From contig JAFQHN010000017.1 of NCBI GenBank assembly GCA_017397935.1, positions 1 to 64,000 on the forward strand: a DNA stretch of 64,000 nt. Reading direction: 5' to 3'. The stretch is from Bacillota bacterium (GTDB taxonomy: Bacteria > Bacillota > Dehalobacteriia > UBA4068 > UBA4997). A program made the translations under genes and the position numbers. The notes beneath the pieces are model-generated. The model saw only the letters and a program-made list of their open reading frames with translations, did no database searches and was not told the DNA's origin. Positions 17,401-26,526 of this stretch are shown here, piece after piece; within the stretch, counting starts at the first letter, position 1, and each line of letters opens with the position of its first letter.

Positions 17401-17952
17401 CTCGATAAAATAATGGTCGCGGTCAAAAATTTCCAGATACTCGCGCGCCACATTATAAGCCGCCTCGTTATCGCCCTCCAACATCGCCTGGATAACCTCA
17501 CCCGCCAAACAGGCCGAAAGACAAATCAGGCCCTCGCTGTGGGCACGCAGCACCTCACGGTCAATACGCGGCTTGTAATAAAATCCTTCCAGATAAGCGA
17601 TGGCGTTCAGCTCGCACAGGTTACGGTAGCCCTGCTGGTTCTCGGCCAGCAGCACCAGGTGATAAGCACTTTTGTCCTCCTTGCCCTCCTTCAAAAACCG
17701 GGAACGCGGCGCCACATAAAACTCGCAGCCCACAATCGGCTTGATAGGCGGCAAACCCTCGGCTGCCCTCTCCTTCGATACCTTTTTGCACTCCTCGTAC
17801 AGCTTCAATACACCAAACATATTGCCGTGGTCGGTCACCGCCACCGCCGGCATATTCAGCGCCGCACACTTGGCCACCATGCCCTTGATGCGCGCCGCAC
17901 CGTCCAGCAGAGAATACTCACTGTGGTTATGTAAATGCACAAATTGAACCAT
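14425..17952 (-). CDS. dnaE: DNA polymerase III subunit alpha (DnaE)
   Basis: 1175 residues, normal for DnaE1/DnaE-type alpha subunits. An N-terminal PHP domain starts at once (FVHLHNHSEYSLLDGAARI; VTDHGNMFG). The polymerase palm carries the catalytic aspartates in SMPDIDTDF (about residue 400), after GPGRGSAAGSLVAYCLG. Helix-hairpin-helix segments (about 830), an OB fold (FLRVAGLVVQSQNRLTKKGD, about 1000) and a C-terminal domain follow. There is no proofreading exonuclease insert, so it is not PolC. The gene stands alone, with weak start-site support from TTGAGGTTGATGAT. Confidence 0.97.
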   Translation of the reverse strand: MVQFVHLHNHSEYSLLDGAARIKGMVAKCAALNMPAVAVTDHGNMFGVLKLYEECKKVSKERAAEGLPPIKPIVGCEFYVAPRSRFLKEGKEDKSAYHLVLLAENQQGYRNLCELNAIAYLEGFYYKPRIDREVLRAHSEGLICLSACLAGEVIQAMLEGDNEAAYNVAREYLEIFDRDHYFIELQDHGLEEQRLTNPMLIKLAHDLNIGLVCTNDCHYIDRSDAEWHDMLLCVQTGRLRNDPLRMRFPNDEFYLKSPEEMQQLFGEWPEALSNTVKIAERCQINLDKHPQADLPIVTVPEGYDLESYLRYLCEKGLAERYPDVTPELKERLDYELGIINHMRFPGYFLVVWDLVNFCHENGIRVGPGRGSAAGSLVAYCLGLTNIDPIRYKLIFERFLNPERVSMPDIDTDFCVVRRGEVIDYLVNKYGAEKVGQIVTFGTMKSKLVVRDVGRALDMPIPEVNKIAKLIPNDLKMTIPKALQESQELKQLYDEDERIKELMDMSMKLEGMPRHTGTHAAGVVISPAPVTDYMPCFKIGENILTTQFEKEQVEEQGLLKMDILGLRTLTVIGDALDNIRKSRGEDLDIDKIPLDDKATYDMLCNGDTGGVFQLESDGMRSYLKALHPERIEDIIAMVALYRPGPLEGGMVSDFIKRKHGETKVVYPHPMLKPVLEETYGVMVYQEQIMQVASTMAGFTLGQADELRRAMGKKKAEVLAAKRKDFLEGSRKNGVEDKVANEVFDLMEFFSGYGFNKSHSAAYGIVSYQTAYLRCHYGPEFMAAMLTSFMENADKVTTYIEECRKTGLEILPPDINLSYTNFSVSDGKIRFGLAAIKNVGREVIDQIIAERDKGGKFTSLTDLCSRITVNKRILEGLIRSGALDSLGGKRSQYLAVYEQALEIGRRYAEEKASEQLSLFDFGVEQKKLMEVELPQIAELDKMELLHMEKESIGFYVSGHPLDEYTDKLRPIVNHRLSDITALSDRTFLRVAGLVVQSQNRLTKKGDSMAIFNLEDKTTAVRCVAFPKAYTESRSAIVEGTPVLVNGRLQVEDDERYTIIVDSVFALEGMDFLEAPKGTEAPKPKDEDKNSRYPRRRKEQAAEKPQAIVYIRVPDSSHLADIRRLAADRAGSLEVVPYYSDIQRYQRGLGLQVDSDAVDLYKVHFGEQNVVVKVAKQQ

Positions 17953-18115
17953 ATCATCAACCTCAATTTAAGCAATCATAAAAACAATCTACAACATTAT
18001 ATTATACCACATCCACCGCTTAAAAAAAAGACAGAAACTCAGCAATCACTTTTTACTTTTGTGTTGATATATGCTTATCCGCCACCCCCCTCGTCGATTT
18101 GACGGAAAGCGGCAC

Positions 18116-18151
18116 AAAATAAGGCTCTCACCTGATAAGGATGGGAGCCTC
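18116..18151 (-). terminator. Terminator after the lipoprotein gene
   Basis: Minus-strand arms GGCTCCCA / TGAGAGCC with one mismatch and an 8-10-base loop, then TTATTTTGT. Confidence 0.6.
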
Positions 18152-18163
18152 TTGTAGCTGTAT

Positions 18164-18610
18164 TCAATTTTCTGCCCATTCATCATATATGATATTTTGC
18201 GGCAACTCATCCGGAACATTTTCTTTCAGTATGTTTTCCATTTCAGCGGCCTGCTCATAAGACATATTGCACCATTCCCCGGTAGGCGTCATAAAAAACA
18301 GATTTCCAAAATGAACCATTTCTATGGTCTCCGAGCCTGTGCTTATGGTAATCGTCCAGCTACCTCCATTGTATTGAGCAGGATCCTCTTTTGTAGGACT
18401 CAATTCAAGGGTTGTGAAATATTCCACAAGTTTTTCATTTTTGGCACTATCCGTATAGGAGAAAGTAGTAAGCGGACCACCATTCCATGCAACTGTAATT
18501 TTCTCAATGTTATCCGGCAAGGTGATAACTACGCTCTTGCCCTTTGCGCCGCAGCCAACTAAATTAAACACGCATACCAAAGCCAAAACTACTGCTATCA
18601 ACTTCTTCAC
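18164..18610 (-). CDS. Hypothetical lipoprotein
   Basis: 148 residues from GTG 18610, which follows AGGAGGTGCTTGT. Lipoprotein signal peptide MKKLIAVVLALVCVFNLVGC with the lipobox cysteine at 20. The mature part is a small beta-rich domain (SVVITLPDNIEKITVAWNGG; GSWTITISTGSETIEMVHFG; EYFTTLELSPTKEDP). No family recognised. Base composition is lower in GC than the flanks, like the next gene. The product should be anchored outside the membrane. Confidence 0.75.
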   Translation of the reverse strand: MKKLIAVVLALVCVFNLVGCGAKGKSVVITLPDNIEKITVAWNGGPLTTFSYTDSAKNEKLVEYFTTLELSPTKEDPAQYNGGSWTITISTGSETIEMVHFGNLFFMTPTGEWCNMSYEQAAEMENILKENVPDELPQNIIYDEWAEN

Positions 18611-18718
18611 ACAAGCACCTCCTGCATAGTTATACATTCTTATTTATTCAGGCAAACGGTCGCATAGTGAAACTACGCAGCAAAATATGATAAAGTAAAC
18701 TGAAAGATAAGCAAACAT

Positions 18719-19123
18719 TTAGCGGCATAAGTTTTCCGGTCTTCTGCCGATTCCATTTTTTTGTTCTTCTAATTGAAGTTTCAATATGTTTGCCAAATTG
18801 GAATAATTGTATTTTGAAGAAAGCTGTATTCCATATTCCAATAATTTAATTGCGATTTCCAATGGTAATTCATCTGAATTATGAACCGCCCACCATGGAA
18901 ACACCTTGCAGCAATTATCCTTTTCTGCTATCAGAAACATATAACCAATCAATTTATCATCCCGAAACACAAAGAGATATTGCGGAAGTGTTCCTGCCTG
19001 AGATTTTTCCATTTCCTTTTTCATTGTTTCTTGTTCGGTACAAAAACCGATTTGCAGCAGCTGTTCCAATACAATATCTTTCATTTCATTCGGTATGTCT
19101 CGGTAATTGCAAATATTTATCAT
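18719..19123 (-). CDS. Hypothetical protein, possible GNAT-like acetyltransferase
   Basis: 134 residues from ATG 19123 (GAGGTG upstream). The segment YLFVFRDDKLIGYMFLIAEKD resembles the beta strands of GNAT acetyltransferases, and a helix-rich half follows. The acetyl-CoA pyrophosphate loop (Q/RxxGxG/A) is not seen, so the call is weak. Visibly AT-rich compared with all neighbours except the lipoprotein; codon use (AAA, AAT, ATT) differs too, suggesting recent arrival. No partner gene is evident. Confidence 0.55.
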   Translation of the reverse strand: MINICNYRDIPNEMKDIVLEQLLQIGFCTEQETMKKEMEKSQAGTLPQYLFVFRDDKLIGYMFLIAEKDNCCKVFPWWAVHNSDELPLEIAIKLLEYGIQLSSKYNYSNLANILKLQLEEQKNGIGRRPENLCR

Positions 19124-19280
19124 TGACACCGCACCTCATTTGTCAAATGTGAATTTGTTGAGCAGTTGCTATATGTTAATATACATCCCTCTGTCATTTC
19201 GATAAAGGAGGTTGTTTCTTATATAAATCAGTCCAACAGGCAAAAAAGAAACTCAGCAGCTTCTGTCTTATTCTCACATA

Positions 19281-20066
19281 TTATCGGCCCTCTCGCCGCA
19301 AATTTTCTTGCAGCAGCGTCATATAACCACGCTCGGCAAAGCTGCAATATGTATCACCGCAAACTATCAAATGGTCCACCAGCTTTACATTCACATCAGC
19401 CAAAGACCGCATACAACGCCTGGTCATCTCAAAATCCTCAACACTCACCTTAGTGCGCCCACCGGGGTGATTATGCGCCAGCACCACGTTGCGGGCCTTC
19501 TGCGTCAACGCCGTCCGCACCACATCCTGCACCGATATTGCCACGCTGCCAATATCACCTTCGCCCAGCCGCACACTGTTCAGCAGCTGCATACCGGCAT
19601 TCAGGCAGATAAGATACACCACTTCGTTTTTCTCGCCCACAAACAGCTCGCAGACATACTCACCAAAAGCCTCCACCGAGCCAAAGATCAGCTTATCCCG
19701 GTTTTTGTCCTGCTTAAACCTGCCAAACATCTTGGGCATCACGCTCAGCATAAAGGCGGTATTCTCACCAACGCCGTTTACTTGCAGCAAATCCTCATAA
19801 TCCGCCTCCAACACCCTGGAAAGCGAGCCGAAGTGTCTAATCAGATTATGCGCCAGAGCATTGGTATCACCGCGCGGCAGGCCAAAATACAGCAGCACCT
19901 CCAATACCTCATGGTCGGCCAGGCTGTCCACTCCGTATTGCAGCACCCGCTGCTTCATGCGCTGGCGGTGACCGATGTGCAAACTGCCGTCAGCCGATTT
20001 TGCTTGGGTTTTCTGCTTTGCTCCCGATTTTTCACTCGGCATTTCAATCGGCTTTTTCGTCATCAT
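19281..20066 (-). CDS. radC: RadC family JAB-domain protein
   Basis: About 261 residues. An N-terminal basic tail (KQKTQAKSADG), a helix-hairpin-helix-like segment (FGSLSRVLEADYEDLLQVNGVGENTAF) and a C-terminal JAB metalloprotease-like domain with the HNHPGG-x8-D metal motif (LAHNHPGGRTKVSVEDFEMTRR). RadC proteins are widespread and of unproven function despite the name. Start among ATG 20066, ATG 20063 and GTG 20069 is unresolved (GGGCGG upstream). It lies 30 bases after the LCP gene. Confidence 0.9.
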   Translation of the reverse strand: MMTKKPIEMPSEKSGAKQKTQAKSADGSLHIGHRQRMKQRVLQYGVDSLADHEVLEVLLYFGLPRGDTNALAHNLIRHFGSLSRVLEADYEDLLQVNGVGENTAFMLSVMPKMFGRFKQDKNRDKLIFGSVEAFGEYVCELFVGEKNEVVYLICLNAGMQLLNSVRLGEGDIGSVAISVQDVVRTALTQKARNVVLAHNHPGGRTKVSVEDFEMTRRCMRSLADVNVKLVDHLIVCGDTYCSFAERGYMTLLQENLRREGR

Positions 20067-20096
20067 CACACCGCCCTGCTTAAAAATTTGCTGCGA

Positions 20097-21587
20097 TTAT
20101 TTCGCCAGATATTCCGCCACATAGCCGGTCACGCCGCCGGTCTGTATACGATACCAACCGTTCTCCTTGCCCAGCTTGCTCACCACATCGCCATCCTTCA
20201 CCGAGGCGATGATTGCATAATCCAACCCCGGGCCGGAGCGCACATTTACCGATTTGGCCGTGATAGTTAAATTCCCGGCAGCAGTCGGCTCCGCCTTGGC
20301 AGGCACATCAGATACCTCAGGTTCAAGCGGCTCCTCCGGTACTACCTCAGGCATCACCTCAGGCACCACCACAGCCTCATCCTCATCTGTATTACCGTCC
20401 TCATCAGCAGTCGGCTCGTCTGCTTCACCGGTCATATCATCGTCCACCAAACCGCCCACCGGCTTATCCGTGGGCACATAACCGCTGTTATCTTCAATAT
20501 TATCTTCGGCATTATCACCGGTATTTTCATCAGTTGTTTCGCCGTCAGTAATCTCTTTATCCTCCGGTAATTCCTGCACCGGCTCATCATCAACAGGCTC
20601 GTCCACCGGCTTTTCCGGCAAATTCACCGGCTTAAATCCGGGCTTTTTGGTCAAATCAGCATCGGGCAAATCATCCGGCTCGGCATAAAACACACGCAGC
20701 ACCGCATCCTGCACCGCCGCCTCATCCAAAATCCAATAACTGCCGCCGTTGATAGTCTGCGGCGCACCCTGCAAAGTTTCCATCGCAAAGGCCGTATCCA
20801 AATCAACACCCTTATAGTTATCCACCAGCGCCGCCAGCTGCATATAACTCAAATCGGTATCCACCATATCCAGCAGCGCGGTCATCACCTGCGGCAGCTT
20901 GCTGACATCCTCCATGCTGATAATGCGATTATAAACCGCCTTCAAAAAAATCTGCTGACGCTCGGCACGGGCAATATCCCCACCCGCGTCATAGCGGTAA
21001 CGCACAAAACCCAGGGCCTGCTGTGCATCCAACAGCTGATACCCCGGCTCCAAATCAATATCACCGTACCAGGTATGCGTGTGCATCTTCTTCGGCACAT
21101 CAATATAAACGCCGCCCAGCAGCTCCACAATATCCTCAAAACCGCTGAAATTGGTCACCGCATAATAATCAATCGGCACACCCAGCAGGTTACTCACCGT
21201 TTCCTTGGTCAGCTCAATGCCGCCGTATGCGTAAGAATGGTTGATTTTGTCCGGATTGCGCCGCCCGGGGATCTCCACCCGGCTGTCACGCGGAATAGAA
21301 ACCACATTCACGCGGTCATTCTGCAAATCCACATTAAACACCATAATGCTGTCAGCGCGGCCATTGCCTTTTTCATCAGCATCGGTGCCCACCACCAGCA
21401 CATTCATGCGCTCCTCGGTGTATTCATCCTCCTGCCGGTCAGGCACCACATCATCCAGCGCCTGCTCGGCCGTAAAATACATCGCCGCCACACCAACGCC
21501 CACCAGCACCGCCAACACCAGCAAAACTTTCAGCACCAGCCCGCCGATTTTCCGCTTGGGCTGTTCTGCCTCCTGCTTCTTGCTCAT
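20097..21587 (-). CDS. LytR-CpsA-Psr (LCP) family glycopolymer ligase with SH3b domain
   Basis: 496 residues: a basic cytoplasmic tail, one membrane helix (about 16-37), an extracellular LCP domain (about 60-290; MNVLVVGTDADEKGNGRADSIMVF; VSIPRDSRVEIPGRR; DYYAVTNFSGFEDIVELLGGV; QALGFVRYRYD) and a long acidic Pro/Thr/Asp/Glu linker (about 320-425). A bacterial SH3 domain ends the protein (SVNVRSGPGLDYAIIASVKDGD). LCP enzymes attach secondary polymers to peptidoglycan; SH3b suggests wall targeting. Its leader has a promoter and a 17-bp tandem repeat. Confidence 0.92.
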   Translation of the reverse strand: MSKKQEAEQPKRKIGGLVLKVLLVLAVLVGVGVAAMYFTAEQALDDVVPDRQEDEYTEERMNVLVVGTDADEKGNGRADSIMVFNVDLQNDRVNVVSIPRDSRVEIPGRRNPDKINHSYAYGGIELTKETVSNLLGVPIDYYAVTNFSGFEDIVELLGGVYIDVPKKMHTHTWYGDIDLEPGYQLLDAQQALGFVRYRYDAGGDIARAERQQIFLKAVYNRIISMEDVSKLPQVMTALLDMVDTDLSYMQLAALVDNYKGVDLDTAFAMETLQGAPQTINGGSYWILDEAAVQDAVLRVFYAEPDDLPDADLTKKPGFKPVNLPEKPVDEPVDDEPVQELPEDKEITDGETTDENTGDNAEDNIEDNSGYVPTDKPVGGLVDDDMTGEADEPTADEDGNTDEDEAVVVPEVMPEVVPEEPLEPEVSDVPAKAEPTAAGNLTITAKSVNVRSGPGLDYAIIASVKDGDVVSKLGKENGWYRIQTGGVTGYVAEYLAK

Positions 21588-21620
21588 AGCACCATCCTCC
21601 TCACAAAAAATACTATCACT

Positions 21621-21688
21621 AAATTATTATCATAACCAAATTATTTCTGCCGCTAAATTATTATTTTCACCAAATTATTATTTTTTCT
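21621..21688. repeat. Four 17-bp tandem repeats in the LCP gene leader
   Basis: Plus-strand AAATTATTA-type units begin at 21621, 21638, 21655 and 21672, exactly 17 bases apart; the second half varies (consensus roughly TTTNCACC). They lie between the LCP promoter and the start codon, hence within the transcribed leader. Confidence 0.8.
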
Positions 21689-21737
21689 GCACATTCCTGA
21701 TAATTTTTTGCACATTAAAACCCATTTTAGCGTCTAC

Positions 21738-21766
21738 ATTATAGCACACTCATCCACTGTTTACAA
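21738..21766 (-). promoter_or_regulatory. Promoter for the LCP gene
   Basis: Minus-strand TTGTAA, 17 bases, TATAAT. Transcription would start near 21731, giving a leader of about 145 bases. Confidence 0.82.
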
Positions 21767-21807
21767 TCCATTTAGCCGCTTATCCCATACACCCGGCCAC
21801 AAATAAA

Positions 21808-21842
21808 AGCAAGGGCAGCCATAATCAGCCACCCTTGCCCAA
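21808..21842 (-). terminator. Terminator after the microprotein gene
   Basis: Minus-strand GGCAAGGG / CCCTTGC arms with an inner GGC stem, followed by TTTTATTTG. Confidence 0.75.
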
Positions 21843-21865
21843 AACTCACTTAAATCATGCCGGCT

Positions 21866-22051
21866 TTAATCCCGATTGCGGCATACCAGCCAAGCCACCA
21901 GACCAATCACCGACACCAATACCACGCCGCCCACAACGAACAGCATCATCGGAAAACTGCCGCCCAGAAAACCGGTCACAAAAACACTTGTCGGCCCGTC
22001 AGCCCCGCCGATAACCCCAACGGCTGCTGCATTATTCCCCAATACACTCAT
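21866..22051 (-). CDS. 61-residue membrane microprotein with Na+-decarboxylase beta-subunit motif
   Basis: ATG 22051 lies 7 bases after AGGAGA, and a terminator follows, so this is likely a real gene. The N-terminal half contains AVGVIGGADGPTSVFVTGFLGG, equivalent to the IGGADGPT loop that carries a sodium-site aspartate in the beta subunits of oxaloacetate, methylmalonyl-CoA and glutaconyl-CoA decarboxylases. The C-terminal half is one strong membrane helix (MMLFVVGGVVLVSVIGLVAWLV) ending in RNRD. A real beta subunit is about 370-430 residues; no remnant of the rest is nearby. It sits 32 bases downstream of guaB. Function unknown. Confidence 0.75.
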   Translation of the reverse strand: MSVLGNNAAAVGVIGGADGPTSVFVTGFLGGSFPMMLFVVGGVVLVSVIGLVAWLVCRNRD

Positions 22052-22083
22052 CACAAATTCTCCTCAACATCAATCAACAAACA

Positions 22084-23547
<1,464 letters not shown>

Positions 23548-23590
23548 CTAAATTATTTGCAGACTTCGCACTATTCTTCATATTTACTCT

Positions 23591-23619
23591 ATTTTACTCT
23601 TATTTTGTCTGCTTGTCCA
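23591..23619 (-). promoter_or_regulatory. Promoter for guaB
   Basis: Minus-strand TGGACA, 17 bases, TAAAAT, with a leader of about 50 bases. A 7-bp palindrome (ATTTTCT-C-AGAAAAT, 23633-23647) lies just upstream of the -35 box and could be an operator. Confidence 0.7.
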
Positions 23620-23676
23620 GCAAATTTTAGCCATTTTCTCAGAAAATCTTATTTCTCTGCCGCCTCGCCATAACAA

Positions 23677-23712
23677 TAAAAAACCCTGCGGCAAAACAAC
23701 CGCAGAGTATAT
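23677..23712. terminator. Terminator between the coiled-coil gene and guaB
   Basis: CTGCGG / CCGCAG arms around an 8-base loop. On the minus strand GGTTTTTT follows. Confidence 0.75.
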
Positions 23713-23763
23713 TTTTTAAGCACCCCACAAAAGGCGTTAAACCCCAATAAGGTACAAAATATC

Positions 23764-24087
23764 TTAAATTTCCTGCTCGCACTGATGCAGCATACGCACC
23801 AGCCGCACATTTCCCTCCCAGGCGCTGCGGGCCAGCAGAGAGTTTTGTCGGCGCAGGCGCTCATTCTCCCGCCGCAAGTTTCCCAGCTCCACCTGCTTAT
23901 CCTGCTCGGCCTGCTCCAAAATTCGCATCAGCACCCGCCGTGATAACCGCATCTGCTCCAATCTCTCCTCCAAGGCCTCCACCCGCTGCTGCAAAAGCTG
24001 CTCGGCCAGAGAGCGTTTGGTTTCCCCGCCAAAACAGGGCAGCAGCGTCAATTCCTTATCATCGCCCACCCGTTGTCTTTCCGCCAA
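23764..24087 (-). CDS. Hypothetical coiled-coil protein
   Basis: 107 residues, no family recognised. Residues 25 to about 95 form a long amphipathic helix with leucine heptads (SLAEQLLQQRVEALEERLEQMRLSRRVLMR and following), typical of a parallel coiled coil. No membrane segment, cysteine motif or DNA-binding motif is visible. It is a minus-strand single gene between the PHP phosphoesterase and guaB, with a terminator after it. It may be structural or regulatory; not assigned. Confidence 0.7.
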   Translation of the reverse strand: MAERQRVGDDKELTLLPCFGGETKRSLAEQLLQQRVEALEERLEQMRLSRRVLMRILEQAEQDKQVELGNLRRENERLRRQNSLLARSAWEGNVRLVRMLHQCEQEI

Positions 24088-24204
24088 AATTTTTGCCTCC
24101 CTTTTTCGGTTTGGCTTATTATATGCAAATCACCCGTTTTTTATAGCAAAAGGCAGCGACCATGCCGCTGCCAAATTCCGCCAATATTTTTCTCATTTTA
24201 CTTG

Positions 24205-25080
24205 TTAGTTCCCGTTCAGCAACTCATAAGGATCGGGGAGATTTTTTAACGCCCACTTGCGCCGCCGATACCAAAGCTCAGCCAGCTCAGCCCCGGTGGC
24301 AAAATGTCCGCCCAAACCGCCGGTGTGGCAATCAGAGCCGCCGCTTACCGCCAGACCATACTCTGCCGCCAGCCGCCGATAATGCTGTTCGGTCTGCCCG
24401 TCGTGGTCGGGGTGAGCACACTCCATGGCATCCACGCCCACCGCCGCCAGCAGGGGGATAATCCGGTCATCGCCCACCTGCACCGGGTGAGCCAGCACCG
24501 CCAACGCCCCGTTCTCATGCAGCAGCCGCACCGCCTCCTCCGCCGAAAGTTTCAGCCGCGGCACATAGGCAGGCCGCCCCGGAGAAAGCCACCTGGCAAA
24601 AACCTCATCATTGTCCGCCGCATAACCGGCCTCCACCAGCTTCCGCGCAATCAAGCCCCGGCCAAGAGAACCCTGCTCAGCATAATCCGCCAGCCAGTCA
24701 TCGCCCAGCGGCATACCCAACTCAGCCAGCTTAGCCAGAATTTTGGCTCCGCGCTGCCGCCGATGCGCCTGCATCTCCTGCAATCTCTGCGGCAGTTCTC
24801 CGCGCAGCGGGTCCACTCCCAAACCCAGAATATGCACCTCATGCGCACGGCCGTCAATTTCCGCCTCACAGCTCAGCTCCACACCGAAAATCACGCTGAT
24901 GGGCAGCTTTTTCGCCGCCTCAGCCGCCTCAGATAAGCCATCAAAGGTGTCATGGTCGGTTATCGCCAACCCGCCAAGGCCGATTTCCGCCGCCTGCCTC
25001 ACCAGTTCCGTCGGTGTAAATGCTCCATCCGACGCGGTGGTGTGATTATGCAGATCATAGTGTTTAACAGGCTCTTTCAT
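24205..25080 (-). CDS. PHP-domain phosphoesterase
   Basis: 291 residues, a single PHP domain with the full metal-ligand set: DLHNHTTASDG, AITDHDTFDG, GVELSCE, AHPVQVG, GGSDCHTGG. These resemble YciV/TrpH-type 3',5'-nucleotide phosphatases and RNase-like enzymes; the exact substrate cannot be read. ATG 25080 follows GGGGG; a longer TTG frame is less likely. It lies 21 bases downstream of the AGCS symporter gene. Confidence 0.88.
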   Translation of the reverse strand: MKEPVKHYDLHNHTTASDGAFTPTELVRQAAEIGLGGLAITDHDTFDGLSEAAEAAKKLPISVIFGVELSCEAEIDGRAHEVHILGLGVDPLRGELPQRLQEMQAHRRQRGAKILAKLAELGMPLGDDWLADYAEQGSLGRGLIARKLVEAGYAADNDEVFARWLSPGRPAYVPRLKLSAEEAVRLLHENGALAVLAHPVQVGDDRIIPLLAAVGVDAMECAHPDHDGQTEQHYRRLAAEYGLAVSGGSDCHTGGLGGHFATGAELAELWYRRRKWALKNLPDPYELLNGN

Positions 25081-25101
25081 TATCAAAGCCCCCAAAATCG
25101 T

Positions 25102-26526
25102 TTAGCCTCTCTTGGCAAAATACTCTCTGGTCAGCTTAACCACCGTACCGGAGAGCAGGAACAGACCAATCAGGTTGGGGATCGCCATCAAACCGTTAAA
25201 GGTCTCGGCAATACTCCACAGCAGGCCCAAATCCATCGTCGCACCGGGGATGGTCACCAGCACATACAGCGCCATAAACGGCTTGATTGCCTTTTCTTTC
25301 AGCAAAAATTCCACACAGCGACTGCCATACAGACCCCAACCCAAAATGGTGGAAAAAGCAAAGCAGCACATAGCCAGCGCCATAAAAATGCTTACCCAAC
25401 TGCCATAAACTTCAACAAAACCGTTCATGGTCAGCTCGGCACCGGCCGCCTGCCCATAAACCACGGGTGTGCCGCTGCACAAAATCACCAGCGCGGTCAG
25501 CGTACAAACAATGATCGTATCGGCAAAAACCTCAAAGATACCAAACAGGCCCTGCTGCACAGGAACCTTCTCATCTGCGCAGGCATGGGCAATAGAGCCG
25601 GTACCAAGGCCTGCCTCGTTGGAGAAAATACCACGGGCCACACCCTTTTGCAGACACAAAAAGCTGCTGCCCACCACGCCGCCGGTCACCGCAGCGGGAT
25701 TAAATGCGCCGTAGAAAATCTGATAAAACACATTGGGGATATTCTCAAAGTTGATAATCAACACGCCCACGCTCATACCCAGATACAGCAGCACCATAAA
25801 CGGCACCAGCTTCTCGGCCACCTGGCCAATACGCTTAACGCCGCCAAACAGCACCGCACCCACCAGCGCCGCAATAATCAGACCCAGCACCAGATTAACC
25901 GTGCCGGTGCTCTCAGGCGTAATTACATTATAACTCAACAGCGCCGTATCAATAGCCGAAACAATGGTGTTGGTTTGGGTGGCGTTGCCGGTACCGAAAA
26001 CCGCCAGCGTGCCAAACAGGGCAAACAGCGCCGCCAGCCAATGCCAGTTTTTGCCCAGGCCGTTCTTGATGTAATACATCGGGCCGCCCACCACTTCGCC
26101 GCGAGCGTTGCGCTCACGGAAGTGCACAGCCAAGGTCACCTCAGAGAATTTGGTACACATACCCAGCAGAGCCGACATCCACATCCAGAACACCGCACCG
26201 GGGCCGCCAATGGCAATCGCACCCGCCACACCGGCAATATTACCCGTGCCCACCGTGCCGGCCAGCGCCGTACACACCGCCTGAAAAGGCGTAATGGTGC
26301 CGTCCGCCGCCTGTTCACGCCTAAAAGCCTTGCCCACCGTCTGCCGAATGGCAAACACAAACCGCCGAAACTGCACAAACCCCGTGCGGAACGAAAGCAG
26401 CAAACCCACACCGATAATGCAGGTGATCGCCGGCAAACCCCACACAAAGCCGTTTACCTTAGAGTTGATCTCCGTTATCCAATACATCATCAGATCCATA
26501 AATTCCATTGATTCCATCGATTCCAT
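25102..26526 (-). CDS. Sodium:alanine/glycine symporter (AGCS family)
   Basis: 474 residues, about ten membrane helices. AGCS signature features are clear: GTITPFQAVCTALAGTVGTGNIAGVAGAI, GGPGAVFWMWMSALLGMCTKFSE and NEAGLGTGSIAHACAD. It imports small neutral amino acids with sodium. ATG 26526 follows GAGGT. The first residues repeat (MESMESMEF), from an imperfect 9-bp DNA duplication at the start. No riboswitch was recognised upstream. Confidence 0.93.
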   Translation of the reverse strand: MESMESMEFMDLMMYWITEINSKVNGFVWGLPAITCIIGVGLLLSFRTGFVQFRRFVFAIRQTVGKAFRREQAADGTITPFQAVCTALAGTVGTGNIAGVAGAIAIGGPGAVFWMWMSALLGMCTKFSEVTLAVHFRERNARGEVVGGPMYYIKNGLGKNWHWLAALFALFGTLAVFGTGNATQTNTIVSAIDTALLSYNVITPESTGTVNLVLGLIIAALVGAVLFGGVKRIGQVAEKLVPFMVLLYLGMSVGVLIINFENIPNVFYQIFYGAFNPAAVTGGVVGSSFLCLQKGVARGIFSNEAGLGTGSIAHACADEKVPVQQGLFGIFEVFADTIIVCTLTALVILCSGTPVVYGQAAGAELTMNGFVEVYGSWVSIFMALAMCCFAFSTILGWGLYGSRCVEFLLKEKAIKPFMALYVLVTIPGATMDLGLLWSIAETFNGLMAIPNLIGLFLLSGTVVKLTREYFAKRG

